Shown: piece by piece, positions 1 to 8,889 of the stretch
Layout of the letters: each line of letters begins with the position of its first letter
Numbering within the stretch: the stretch's first letter is position 1
Assembly: GCF_002288925.2 (NCBI RefSeq)
Contig: NW_022098037.1
Coordinates: 2,784,402-2,848,401 of the forward strand
Direction of reading: 5' to 3'
Source: Delphinapterus leucas
Taxonomy: Eukaryota; Chordata; Mammalia; Artiodactyla; Monodontidae
Length of the DNA: 64,000 nt
Notes under the pieces: generated by a model
Told to the model about the DNA's origin: nothing
The model's database searches: none
Seen by the model: only the letters and a program-made list of their open reading frames with translations
Program-made: the position numbers and the translations under genes

Positions 1-1742
1 TCCGATCTTTAACTTCCATGCCTCTGACCAACCACTGTAGCCATTCACGACTGTCCAAGAGCTTGTATATTATTGCCACAGAAAGCAGAAGACCACCCAA
101 AGTTCTGTCCAATGGGAAGATTTTCTCTCACTGTTATCTTTCAAGACAGCTGAAGTCCATTTTCGGTTCGTATTTACACACTGAATCAATTCATTTGTAA
201 AGCAAGCACCGTCTTTTTTCTTTTTTCACCAGCTGGTTCTAAGGGACCCCACTGTGGGACCGCAGGTGTGAGTTGAGGGGAGGTGATGGTGCAACAGTGT
301 TGATATGGGGGTCTGGACCACTTGCTAGTACAGCTCACTGGTTATGTATGACCTTGCTTGTGCCTGACCCCACATGTACTTTTTCCATCTCATGATAGAT
401 TGTTATGGGCTGTTCAACCTTATGATTTGCAGCACATGCCAGGGTCAACTCATGAAGGGCAGTTCTAGCCACACAGTCACTGGAGTTCAGACACTCAGTC
501 TCTAAGGCCCAGTGGCATGCCAAGAACTGTTTCTTGAGTAGTGTATAATTCTCCAATGCAGATGGCGTGGCCTTGCTCCAGAATCCTAAGGGGTCTACAC
601 TGTAGTTCTCCTATTAGGCCTTGCCCCATAGCTCCAGGCAAGGAGTTTAGGCCAACTACAAAGTTAGAGGAAGTAGTCTCCCATAAGACTGTCCTTACTT
701 TCGACACCAGCTGCATGTCTGGGGGGGTTTCTAAAACTGCCCTCAGCTTTGATAATTTTCTGGAAAGACTAAGAGAATTTTCTGAAAGCTATTAAACTCA
801 TAGTTATGACTTATTGCAGGGAAAGAATACAAATTGAAATCATCCAAGGAAAAAATTACCTAGGACAGAGTCTGGGGAAGTAGCGAATGTGGAGTCTAAG
901 TTGTCCTCATCCTGAGGAGTCATCAGAATACAGCACTTTCCCAGCATTGATGTGTGATGTTACACACAGGAGTATTGCCAACCAGGGAAATCATCCAAAC
1001 CTAGGTCTTCAGAGTTTTTAATTGGGCTCTGTTACATAGAGAAGATTGATTGCCCACACGCTTGATCTCAGTCTCCAGGTTAACTGATATCATATGACTC
1101 AAAGCCTTCACTCTAAATCACATTGTGGATCTTTCTGGCAGAGCTAGCTGCCACCTTAAGGTGAAATCACATTGTTATTTGAAATCACTTTGTTACTATA
1201 TGGCTAGCCCAAGACACCTTGCAAGTATTGATTACCTTCCAGGAGCTATAGAATTTAGCCCTGTAAAATGTTTACAAGGTTAAATTCTTTGCTACACACT
1301 CCATGCAGAGAGTGGGATTCCCAGCCAGAGATGCCTCTATTACCATAGGGACTGGCAGGCTGTATGTCCCAAGCAGCAGGCCTGCTTGCACTGAGGCCTG
1401 GATCTGCTCACGCAGTCTTCTATGTCATGTGGTGAATGGGTTGGAGCAGAATATCTAAGCATAAACTATGTTGCCTCTAGAACCCAAAACCCTGGGGTTT
1501 TCCTTGTCAGCTGGTATGCAGGTGATCCATCTCCAAAGCACTTCCTTCACAGGGGTAGAGGTGTGAAATGCCATAATTTGCCCTTTATTTTGGAGGGGAT
1601 GTTCTGGGAGGTCCCACGTTGCTCGGTTCCTAAAATCTTCACTAAGGCAGGGAGCCCTTGAATTCTCATAGAGTTACTAATGCCTCCAATCAACTTGCCA
1701 TATCTTGCTCATCATTTCCAGTTAATGTAAAGTCATTGATGT

Positions 1743-1949
1743 TGGGCTTCCCTGGTGGCGCGGTGGTTGGGAGTCCGCCTGCCGATGCGGGGGACACGGG
1801 TTCGTGCCCCGGTCTGGGAAGATCCCACATGCCGCAGAGCGGCTGGGCCCGTGAGCCATGGCCGCTGAGCCTGCGCGTCCGGAGCCTGTGTTCTGCAACG
1901 GGAGAGGCCACAACAGTGAGAGGCCCGCGTACCAAAAAAAAAAAAAAAA
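1743..1949 (+). mobile_element. CHR-2 SINE (cetacean tRNA-derived SINE)
   Basis: The copy starts with the GGGCTTCCCTGGTGGCG head (tRNA-like A box), has the B-box-like GGTTCGTGCCCC and the CHR-2 tail region with GCGTACC, and ends in an A run. It is flanked by a perfect 13-bp TSD AAGTCATTGATGT at 1730-1742 and 1950-1962. The insertion lies in the antisense retroviral reverse transcriptase, and the duplicated site includes most of the YIND codons. Confidence 0.95.
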
Positions 1950-2104
1950 AAGTCATTGATGTAGCCGACCAATATGATGTTCTGAAGAGTGTCCAGATGG
2001 CCCACTTCCCTTCAGACTATATTATAACAGAGAGTGGGAGAATTTACATAACCCTGAGGTAAGATCACAAATGTATGCATTTTTTTTTTTTGTCCCATGT
2101 GAAT

Positions 2105-2551
2105 TCAAACTGCTTCAGATCTGCCTACCTGATAGGATCGGAAGAGAATGCATCCATCCAAACTGTATTGATCCCCCCCATCAGAGACACCGCTACGGGA
2201 CACTTCTGCAGGTGATAGAGGTTCTGGGGAATCTGGGGACTCAAGGTTTTCAAATGCATTGATCCAGATGTACCCATACCAGGTTTTGGGTCCCACTTCT
2301 TCCCAATTAGGTTCCTGACCTTGGCGTAGCAGACTTGCTAGGGCTAAGAATTCAACCTTCACTGGTACTCTCACCTCCCCGTAATAAAGTCCTAGCCTAA
2401 TGCTCAGCTCTTCTGCCCTCTGCCTGCAGTAGATAAGAGCCTTTTCATGTACTGCCAAGGAAGCCCTCTGTTTTTCACAATTCACCTTAAATCGGAGATA
2501 AACCATCCTTAGATTTTCATTGTCTTTCTCCAGTGCATTGATAGGACCCAA
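2105..2551 (-). pseudogene. Open 148-codon remnant inside the endogenous retrovirus, gag-like
   Basis: This is the longest uninterrupted minus-strand frame in the retroviral remnant. The first 55 or so residues are rich in Glu, Lys, Leu and Arg with heptad-like spacing, suggesting a coiled coil. The middle has a Trp-containing stretch (NWEEVGPKTWYGYIW) and the end is Ser/Pro/Gly-rich. Its position just inside the putative LTR and upstream of pol fits gag, but no zinc-knuckle (CCHC) motif is visible and I do not recognise a specific gag family. The open frame may be a chance survivor of decay. Confidence 0.4.
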
Positions 2552-2844
2552 TAATAGCCACTCAATTCCGTACTCCTTCTAATTATCATTTTCCCCAAAC
2601 CTCTCAAACTCCTTAGGTATTACATCTGTTGATGTATTTTATTTCACTGCGATCCCATTCTGTTTCACCATCAGTGAACATTTTAAAAGTTTGTACCACT
2701 GCAGTATGCCAGGGGCTATTAGTACTTCACCTGCCGGAAGTGATGGGGCTTTCCTTGCCAGCTGGAACACCGGTGATTCATCTCTAAAGTCCCATGTTAG
2801 AGTCGGCATCCTAGAAGGCCTTCCAGTACCAAGCCTCTTAGGTC

Positions 2845-3252
2845 TGATTCCCCAGGAGACAGACTCTCGGGCAGGGATTTGCAGGCATTTTATTGCTGGG
2901 TGTTCCCAGGTACAACACCTGTGAAGGAATAGGATTGGAGAAAGGGAGAAGATAAACTGCCATGAAGTTGTGTGGCAACAGAAGACTTGGCCGGTCCTTT
3001 ATGGAGCTCTAGCATGGGGATGGCCCTGAGTTGTCCTCACTTGAGGCAATGGGCCTGGACCTTCACAGCCTATCCCAGCCAGTCATTCTATGTAGGCTGT
3101 CCTGGGTGGGGAGCATAGCCTTGGGAGCAGCACCTTCCTTTCTCTGAGCACAGTGGATGGCTTTGGCTGTAAATTGCCAACAGTCACCATTCCTGGATGC
3201 TGTGAGAGAGAAAGAAACCTTTGTTTGGTTAATCCCTTGCAATTTCAGCATG
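2845..3252 (-). repeat. Putative LTR of the endogenous retrovirus
   Basis: Read on the minus strand, this block begins with TG near 3252. It carries a polyadenylation signal AATAAA (plus-strand TTTATT at 2888-2893), followed by a GC-richer R/U5-like stretch ending near 2845. That order and the adjacency to the gag-like region suit a 5' LTR. No primer-binding site could be assigned with confidence, and the partner LTR lies outside the window, so the boundaries are approximate. Confidence 0.45.
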
Positions 3253-3309
3253 CATTTATGGCCTTAGTATAATCTAGCCTTTTCTAACCAATAGATCCTA
3301 TATAGTAGT

Positions 3310-3470
3310 TATTATTATTTTCATTATTATTTCTAACTAATATATTTTATCAAGTTGTTATTGTTCCCAAAAGCCACACAGAGAGGTTAAATGATTTGAT
3401 TAACATTACAAAGTAATTGACAGTCAATTCAAATTTAGGTCTGCCCAACACAAAGATTCATGCTTTTTTT
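3310..3470 (-). repeat. MIR-like ancient SINE fragment
   Basis: The block contains a degraded antisense MIR core (cacacagagaggttaaatgatttg) preceded by an ATT-rich tail. Boundaries are approximate and identity to the family is low. Confidence 0.5.
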
Positions 3471-3789
3471 TTTTTCTTTCACAATACCATACTCTCTTGT
3501 GTACTAGCGTATCATTAAAATATTCTCTCTTAAAAATAAAGATACCGTGAGAAGAGTTATGCCCTTAATCTTATCAGCCATAATAAATATATTTACCCAT
3601 ACTTTTATGAAAACAGTTGAGAATAGGGATTGATATAGTAGGGGGAAAAAGACATGTCAGTGCCTAATAACCAAGGAGAAATAGGAAGCAATAACACTAC
3701 AGGACATAAAAGACAAGAGGAGAGCTGGGGCCTCACATGGCAGGTGACACTCACCTACTCTTTCCTTGGTTCTAGACTCTGGCGTGAAG

Positions 3790-4470
3790 TAAAGGGGTAT
3801 TTTTGTGATCTCCAGATAGGCAAGGGACTCTCAAACAAGACCCCTAATCACAAACTGTAATATTGACAGATTTGACTATATCAAAGCCAAAGATATATGC
3901 TCAACTCGGGACATACAAAGTCGAGAGTGGGAAAAATCTGTGATGTCTAAAACCAACAAAGGGTTATTATCTAGAATTGAGCGAGAAATTATGGTAAATC
4001 AGCAATAAAAAAATAGAAAAATGGGAAATAGGGGTTAAATAGGTAACTTCCAAAGGAGAAATCTGATTGGCTAATAAATAAATGACAAAATACTCAAGCT
4101 CACGAGTAATCAGAGAAATACAAATTAAAATGACAATGAGTTACCACTTTAGACCCAACAGATAGGCAAAAATTAGGCAGTCAAATCATACCTAGTGCTG
4201 GCAAAGATGTGAGGATGCACATACCTTTCGTGTACTTAAGAGTGAAGCATAATTAGAACAGCCACTCTGGAGAGAATTTGGCTCTATGTAATACATTTAA
4301 GCGTGTACATATCTCATAACCTAGAAATTCAGCTTCTGAGAACAGACTTTTTTGACAAGCTGACTTGGGGCCATATAGATACCCTCACGAAGCTGTTCAT
4401 TGCCATGGTGTTTGTGGAATACCAATCACTGGGTCCACCCTGTGATGTGTCTGTCACGAGGGGAATCAAT
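3790..4470 (+). mobile_element. Old L1 3' end fragment (L1M-type)
   Basis: The 5' part resembles the last codons of L1 ORF2 (a degraded stretch around 3855-3960), followed by the well-known 3' pattern in which a line about residual reads (aatcagagaaatacaaatta near 4110) leads into accactttagacccaacagataggc and a degraded ...ccactctggagagaatttggc segment. It is heavily mutated, truncated at both ends and non-coding. Confidence 0.75.
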
Positions 4471-4504
4471 ATGTAAAATCAAGGCAAACAACAGAAAAGC
4501 TCAA

Positions 4505-4522
4505 CCTCTCTCTCTCTCTCTC
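4505..4522 (+). repeat. (TC)n microsatellite
   Basis: A short perfect CT dinucleotide run of about nine units. Confidence 0.9.
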
Positions 4523-4849
4523 CAAGCATGTGCACACACATACACTTGTAGGAGGTGAAATGGAAGAATATACATTGAATCCTTTAGTGTGGAGGTGAGG
4601 GGAGATGAGGACGGTCAACCAAACTTCATGCATCTGAGGTCTTAAAAGAGAAGGAAAAGGAAAATAAAAGGTTAGCAAAAAATGGTTCATATCTGTGGCT
4701 TTTGCAAATATGCATTTATTTATAAGTTATTAATCCATGAACACTAATAATACTTACTATTTAAAGTTACAAAGAGACTTCTGATCCCCATTCATAATTT
4801 CTTCCAGCATAGGGGACTCTTTTTATCCAAGACTCTAAGTAGCACTCTC

Positions 4850-5030
4850 TCGAGGGTTTGGCTGACGTGTTGCCCCTCACTGCAGGCCTATGAGGAATGA
4901 ACCCTAGTCTTTATTTTATAGTTGAAGGGAAAAGGCTCAGAGAGCTTGAACAGTGTGTCCATGGTTGTGCAAGTTCTCAGTGGACTGGAATTCCAATCGA
5001 TCTAACTCCAGCAATTACATTCTTTTCTCA
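4850..5030 (-). repeat. MIR-like ancient SINE fragment
   Basis: The antisense MIR pattern is recognisable: ggctcagagagcttgaacag followed by a degraded copy of the 'cacacagctagtaagtgg' segment and ggactggaattccaatcg. The copy is very diverged. Confidence 0.55.
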
Positions 5031-5473
5031 TCATCCGGTTTAGTTCAAGTGTTTGCAGAATATTGTACAAAAGCAGTTGCAGTTTGTGGAGCTGCAGAGG
5101 GCTTATGTTGCTGACAGAAAAATAAGTTGAATTTTTCTCTTCTTTTTGAGACAAATGACAACCTTACACTGGGACTGGAGTCTCTTTGAGGTTCAACTAT
5201 CCAGTGAACCACACCTGGCAAAGTTCAGACTTGATCTGAGGAAGATGACTTTCTCCTTGGAAAGGGCTCCAGTTGGCCTCAGCTTTAGCCGATTTCTCTC
5301 CTCAGGAGTTCTCCATTAAGAATTAATTTACTGGCATAGAGAAATATAATCTTCATAATCTCCCCAGCGTCGAGCACTGTTGTCTCTGTCTCCTTTTTAT
5401 GTCCTTTCTGTACTTTTCTCAGAATACAGAAAGAATTGAACTTGGCTAGTGGTTTATCAAATACTGCTATGGG

Positions 5474-5906
5474 GGGCTTCCCTCGTGGCCTGGTGGTTAA
5501 GAATCCGCCTGCCAATGCAGGGGACACAGGTTCGAGCCCTGGTCCAGGAAGATCCCACATGCCACAGAGCAACTAAGCCCGTGCGCCACAACTACTGAGC
5601 CTGTGCTCTAGAGCCCACGAGCCACAACTACTGAGCCTGCGTGCCACAACTACTGAAGCTCATGCACCTAGAGCCCGTGCTCCGCAACAAGAGAAGCCAC
5701 CACAATGAGAAGCCCGTGCACCACAACGAAGAGCAGCCTCCGCTCGCTGCAACTGGAGAAAGCCTGCGCGCAGCAATGAAGACCCAACACAGACAAAAAT
5801 AAATAAATAAGTAAATAATTTTTAAAAACCCAAAAACTTTCCAGTGTGCCTTATTCATATCATATTCCCCACATTGAAAAAAGTACCTCCACTTTATAAA
5901 AAAAAA
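5474..5906 (+). mobile_element. CHR-1 SINE with an apparent 3' transduced tail
   Basis: The CHR-1 body runs from 5474 to about 5815: GGCTTCCCTCGTGG head, GGTTCGAGCCCTGG B box, and the longer CHR-1 tail with CAACGAAGAGCAGCC and AAATAAATAAATAA. It is followed by about 80 bp of unrelated sequence (roughly 5820-5895) and a second A run. A perfect 15-bp TSD AAATACTGCTATGGG lies at 5459-5473 and 5907-5921, outside the extra sequence. The extra sequence was therefore inserted together with the SINE, as expected for 3' read-through transduction. Confidence 0.92.
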
Positions 5907-5929
5907 AAATACTGCTATGGGAACAACAG

Positions 5930-6110
5930 CCACATCTGTCCAGTACTTTACAGTTTACAGAACTCTCCCACACATTATGTCACTGCACCCTCTAAGAGTC
6001 CCTTGAGGTGGCATTCTTCCCTTCATGCAGAAGAAGAGATGAGTGTTCTAAGAGGTCATGCATTTCACCTAAGGAGCAGAACATGAATTTGAATCTTACT
6101 CCAAATTCCA
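5930..6110 (-). repeat. MIR-type ancient SINE (antisense)
   Basis: Features include acagtttacagaactctccc, gtcactgcaccctctaagag and a degraded antisense segment ending aggagcagaacatgaatttg. Boundaries are approximate. Confidence 0.55.
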
Positions 6111-6129
6111 TGCCTCCTCTCATAAGAGC

Positions 6130-6290
6130 TAGAAAGACTATTATCATTTCCCAAGTCCTTTTCCATGCTCCTAGCCGCTATTCCCATCTTAGAGTTGAGT
6201 TACAGATGCTTGCTTATAGAGGTTGGGTGACTTACCCAACATCAGACCATCAGCTGCGTTGGGAAGGTTCGACCCTGGGGGTTCTGCTTC
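6130..6290 (-). repeat. Second MIR-like fragment (antisense)
   Basis: Recognisable parts are cagatgcttgcttatagagg, ttgggtgacttacccaacat and cgttgggaaggttcgaccc, matching the antisense MIR order. The copy is diverged. Confidence 0.45.
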
Positions 6291-6299
6291 CCCACCCCT

Positions 6300-7360
6300 T
6301 ACATTGTTCACGACGGTGGAAAAGAATAATGTGTGGTTTCTCTAACTTGAGTCAGGGATCGTGCCAATAAAATCATGCTTAGGGGTGATGAATGGTGCTT
6401 CCCCTTCTGTGAGACTCTGAGGGTGAAGCAGAAGTGTCAAGAGAGAAAATAACCTGTCGTTAGTTTCTCAGTGGAGCTGGAACTGGAGCTCGGAGCCCCC
6501 AGGCCCAGCCCACTTCTTGGTGATTCTTTGTGAGGAATAGCCTGCTGGGGAACAGGATGTGGGCTCTCAGGTGGAGGAGACTTGATGAAGGTTCCCACAG
6601 AGCTTTGTAAAACAATTGAGATGTGAAAGATGGTCCAAGAGATCTGGATAAATCAGAGGATGATCAGTCAGTGGTGCTTTCTACTGCCCCCTTGGTTCTC
6701 CGCCTCCCCTGGGGCCGGCCTCCCTTCCTTCCCTTTCGTGTTTTCACGGTCATCAGCGTTTCCATCAGAGGGTGTTAGAAGAAGTGACTGCTGGAGCAGC
6801 TGGCTCGTCGCTTGAAGCAGCGTACCTCTTGGGGTGTGGAGGAATTCTTCCTCAGGTCTCTCAGGCCAATAAGCCCGCATACCTGGAACAGCTGTCCAGA
6901 CCCAGGGAAGAACAGGTTGCAAATCAGGCTCTGGCTAGTAAGCTTAGAACTGGGTCTTCCAGAGAAGGCCTGGTTTTTAAAGGCAGTGACCAAGAGATGG
7001 CCCCTCTTGGACTCAGAATCACACATAAAATAGAATCTTTTATGGAAGGGGCATTATTCATCCATGCTGCTTTGATAGTAGGCTGGTTAGAGCATAAATG
7101 CAGGCAAACCATGTTTCTCACTTGTTCACTCTGTTCCTAACCTTGGTCTTTTATTTATAAATCCATGTGGGTCATAGGATGACCTGGTAGATGGAGTTTT
7201 GATGACTCAGGGCCTCGGTCCGTCACCACTGGTAGATAAACAGCCCTGGGCTCAAGTTCTGATGGCACGTTTGTGGCGTTATCTCTGTAAGTTAAAGGAC
7301 AGCCCTGCCATATCACTACAGTATAAACCAATTAGCATATCAGTCTCACAGATGGAACCT
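6300..7360. other. Unique sequence; GC-richer block at about 6470-7140
   Basis: No repeat is recognised. Open frames of 60-122 codons overlap on both strands at 6630-7140, which reflects base composition rather than one gene: no frame shows a protein motif or flanking splice signals that stand out. Confidence 0.5.
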
Positions 7361-7364
7361 CTGC

Positions 7365-7830
7365 AATGTCGCTGGAATCTGTCCTTTCTTCCCCATTTCA
7401 GCAGCCACCACACCAGCTCAGAGCCTTCTACCCAGCTATACTCACAGGCTCTTACATGGCCTCCTGCCCCCCTGCCTGTTTCCCTAGCATCCACCCAACC
7501 CAAGGCGTTCAGATTCTCTTTCTAAAGCATGGCTTTCCACATGCCACTTACCAGTGATGAATCTTTCAGGAGACCAAATGCCTGCATCCCTGCCTCTTCT
7601 GAGATTTCAGAATACTTTGTTTTTACTGTGTTATGTAGTGACTTTAATCCTACATCCTTTTCAAGCTGTCTTAAAAATGAATGGGCATGAGGGTCTCTTT
7701 CCTTACATGATGAACTTCCCCTGGGCAAGTCCAGCCTTCTTGATCTTGAGTGTCCCACAAGAACCTAACCCAGTGCATGGCCCATAGTAGGGACCCATCA
7801 TATGTCTGTGGAATCAAAGTATTTAATGTG
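7365..7830 (+). repeat. L2 LINE 3' fragment
   Basis: The block follows L2 3' order: a C/T-rich stretch with gcagccaccacaccagctcag, then tgatcttgagtgtcccacaa and a tail with acccagtgcatggcccatag. It is strongly diverged, with approximate edges. Confidence 0.5.
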
Positions 7831-7881
7831 AATTAAAGTCTTACATATGTCTACACATATGCCCTGTTACTTCTCCTAGAG

Positions 7882-8096
7882 CAGGGGATGACAAGCTACA
7901 GCCAGCCAACAACCAACTAAACCAAAGTCAACTACTTGTTTTTATAAATAAAGTTTTACTGGAACACAGCCATGTTCATTCATTTATGTATATCCCCCGT
8001 GGCTTCTTTTGTACTACAGGGTAGAGTTGAGTAGTTGTGACCGAGATCGTCTGGCCTGAGATACTGAAAATATTTACCATCTGGCACTTTACAGAA
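7882..8096 (-). mobile_element. hAT-type non-autonomous DNA transposon
   Basis: The interior matches a common mammalian hAT (MER1/Charlie group) element: aaataaagttttactggaac, gtagagttgagtagttgtga, and aatatttaccatctggcac. Short flanking matches (CCTAGAG at 7875-7881 and CCTAGAA at 8097-8103) are consistent with an 8-bp hAT TSD. The exact family name is uncertain. Confidence 0.7.
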
Positions 8097-8099
8097 CCT

Positions 8100-8215
8100 A
8101 GAAATGCTCTGAGCGCAAGCATTGTATTTTGTTTATTTTTATATGTAGTCTACTTAGCAGAAAGCACAATAAATACTGATTGGATAAATCAATCAATGAA
8201 TCAATCTTTAATGAA
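8100..8215 (+). repeat. L2 3' tail fragment
   Basis: It contains the L2-like ending agcacaataaatactgattg followed by a short ATCAATCAATGAATC repeat, the usual terminal repeat style of L2. Confidence 0.45.
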
Positions 8216-8309
8216 GAACTGCAATGCAAAAACTTAGTTTTTGAGATGAAACAAGCCGGCTAACTTCCTGATGATGGGTCAGTGTTTTCTATTTTTATTT
8301 ATTTATCTA

Positions 8310-8885
8310 TTTGTTCGTTCATTCATTCAGTGATTATTGAGCATCTGCTGTGTGTCAAGCACTATTCTTGGTGCTGAGACAAATGGTAAGTAAAGCTGAC
8401 ACGCTCCCTACTCTCATGAACCTTAGTTTTCTGAGGGAGACAGACATCATTCAAATGTCAAGTGCATGGGGTTACAGTAGGGAGAGAGCAGCACATGGGA
8501 TGCCAAGAGCCTGTTCCAGTGGGATTAGCTCCATTAGGGAGATCAGGGAATGCTTCTCTGAGAAAGCGGCTCTGGAACTAAGATCTGGGGGAAGAAGAGA
8601 GGTTAGTTGGCCAATAGTTTAAGGGAAGAGTGTCCTACATTGAAGGAACAGCATGTAGAAGACCCTGTGGCAGCAGGAGCTTGGTGAGTGTGAGGAACCG
8701 GGCAGCGTGGCTCAGCCCAGAGAAGGGGCATGAGATGGGGCTGCAGGAGGAGACAGCGGTCTAGTAGAGAGCTTTCCAGGGGTCTTTTCTCTCCAGGGAA
8801 CAGTGAAGGGTCAGCAGAGAAATGCTTGTAGAAAGAAGGTGGGTAGAGGTGGATTGTAGTACAGTTTGCATTTTGCAAAGATCAC
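8310..8885 (-). repeat. L2 LINE, antisense
   Basis: It begins with the antisense L2 end (gttcattcattcagtgatt, gagcatctgctgtgtgtcaag) and continues through the antisense 3' region (tgaaggaacagcatgtagaag, gtgtgaggaaccgggcagcg). Diverged, non-coding. Confidence 0.7.
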
Positions 8886-8889
8886 TCTT

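Larger units (their letters stand above)
1..2840 (-). pseudogene. Decayed endogenous retrovirus internal region (gag-like and pol remnants)
   Basis: On the minus strand, broken frames resemble retroviral coding sequence in the expected order. A coiled-coil-rich open stretch (2105-2551) lies upstream, a reverse-transcriptase palm fragment with a YIND catalytic-type motif is at 1952-1963, and a connection/RNase H-like fragment lies at about 335-720, where a segment near 480-556 has the hydrophobic and Trp/Glu pattern seen at the start of retroviral RNase H. Stops and frameshifts separate the pieces, and the stretch between the gag-like part and the RT motif is too short for a full protease plus RT amino end, so an internal deletion is likely. 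A CHR-2 SINE splits the RT. The element continues beyond position 1, so integrase, env and the distal LTR are not visible. It cannot encode functional products. The retroviral class is not assigned. Confidence 0.7.

Noticed and set aside
5474..5560. tRNA gene suggested by A- and B-box-like sequence
   Set aside because: It is the tRNA-derived head of a CHR-1 SINE; the cloverleaf is not intact and the same head recurs in all ten SINE copies.
6630..7140. Overlapping frames of up to 122 codons on both strands
   Set aside because: Several frames are open at once, which points to base composition rather than selection; no motif or convincing splice context.
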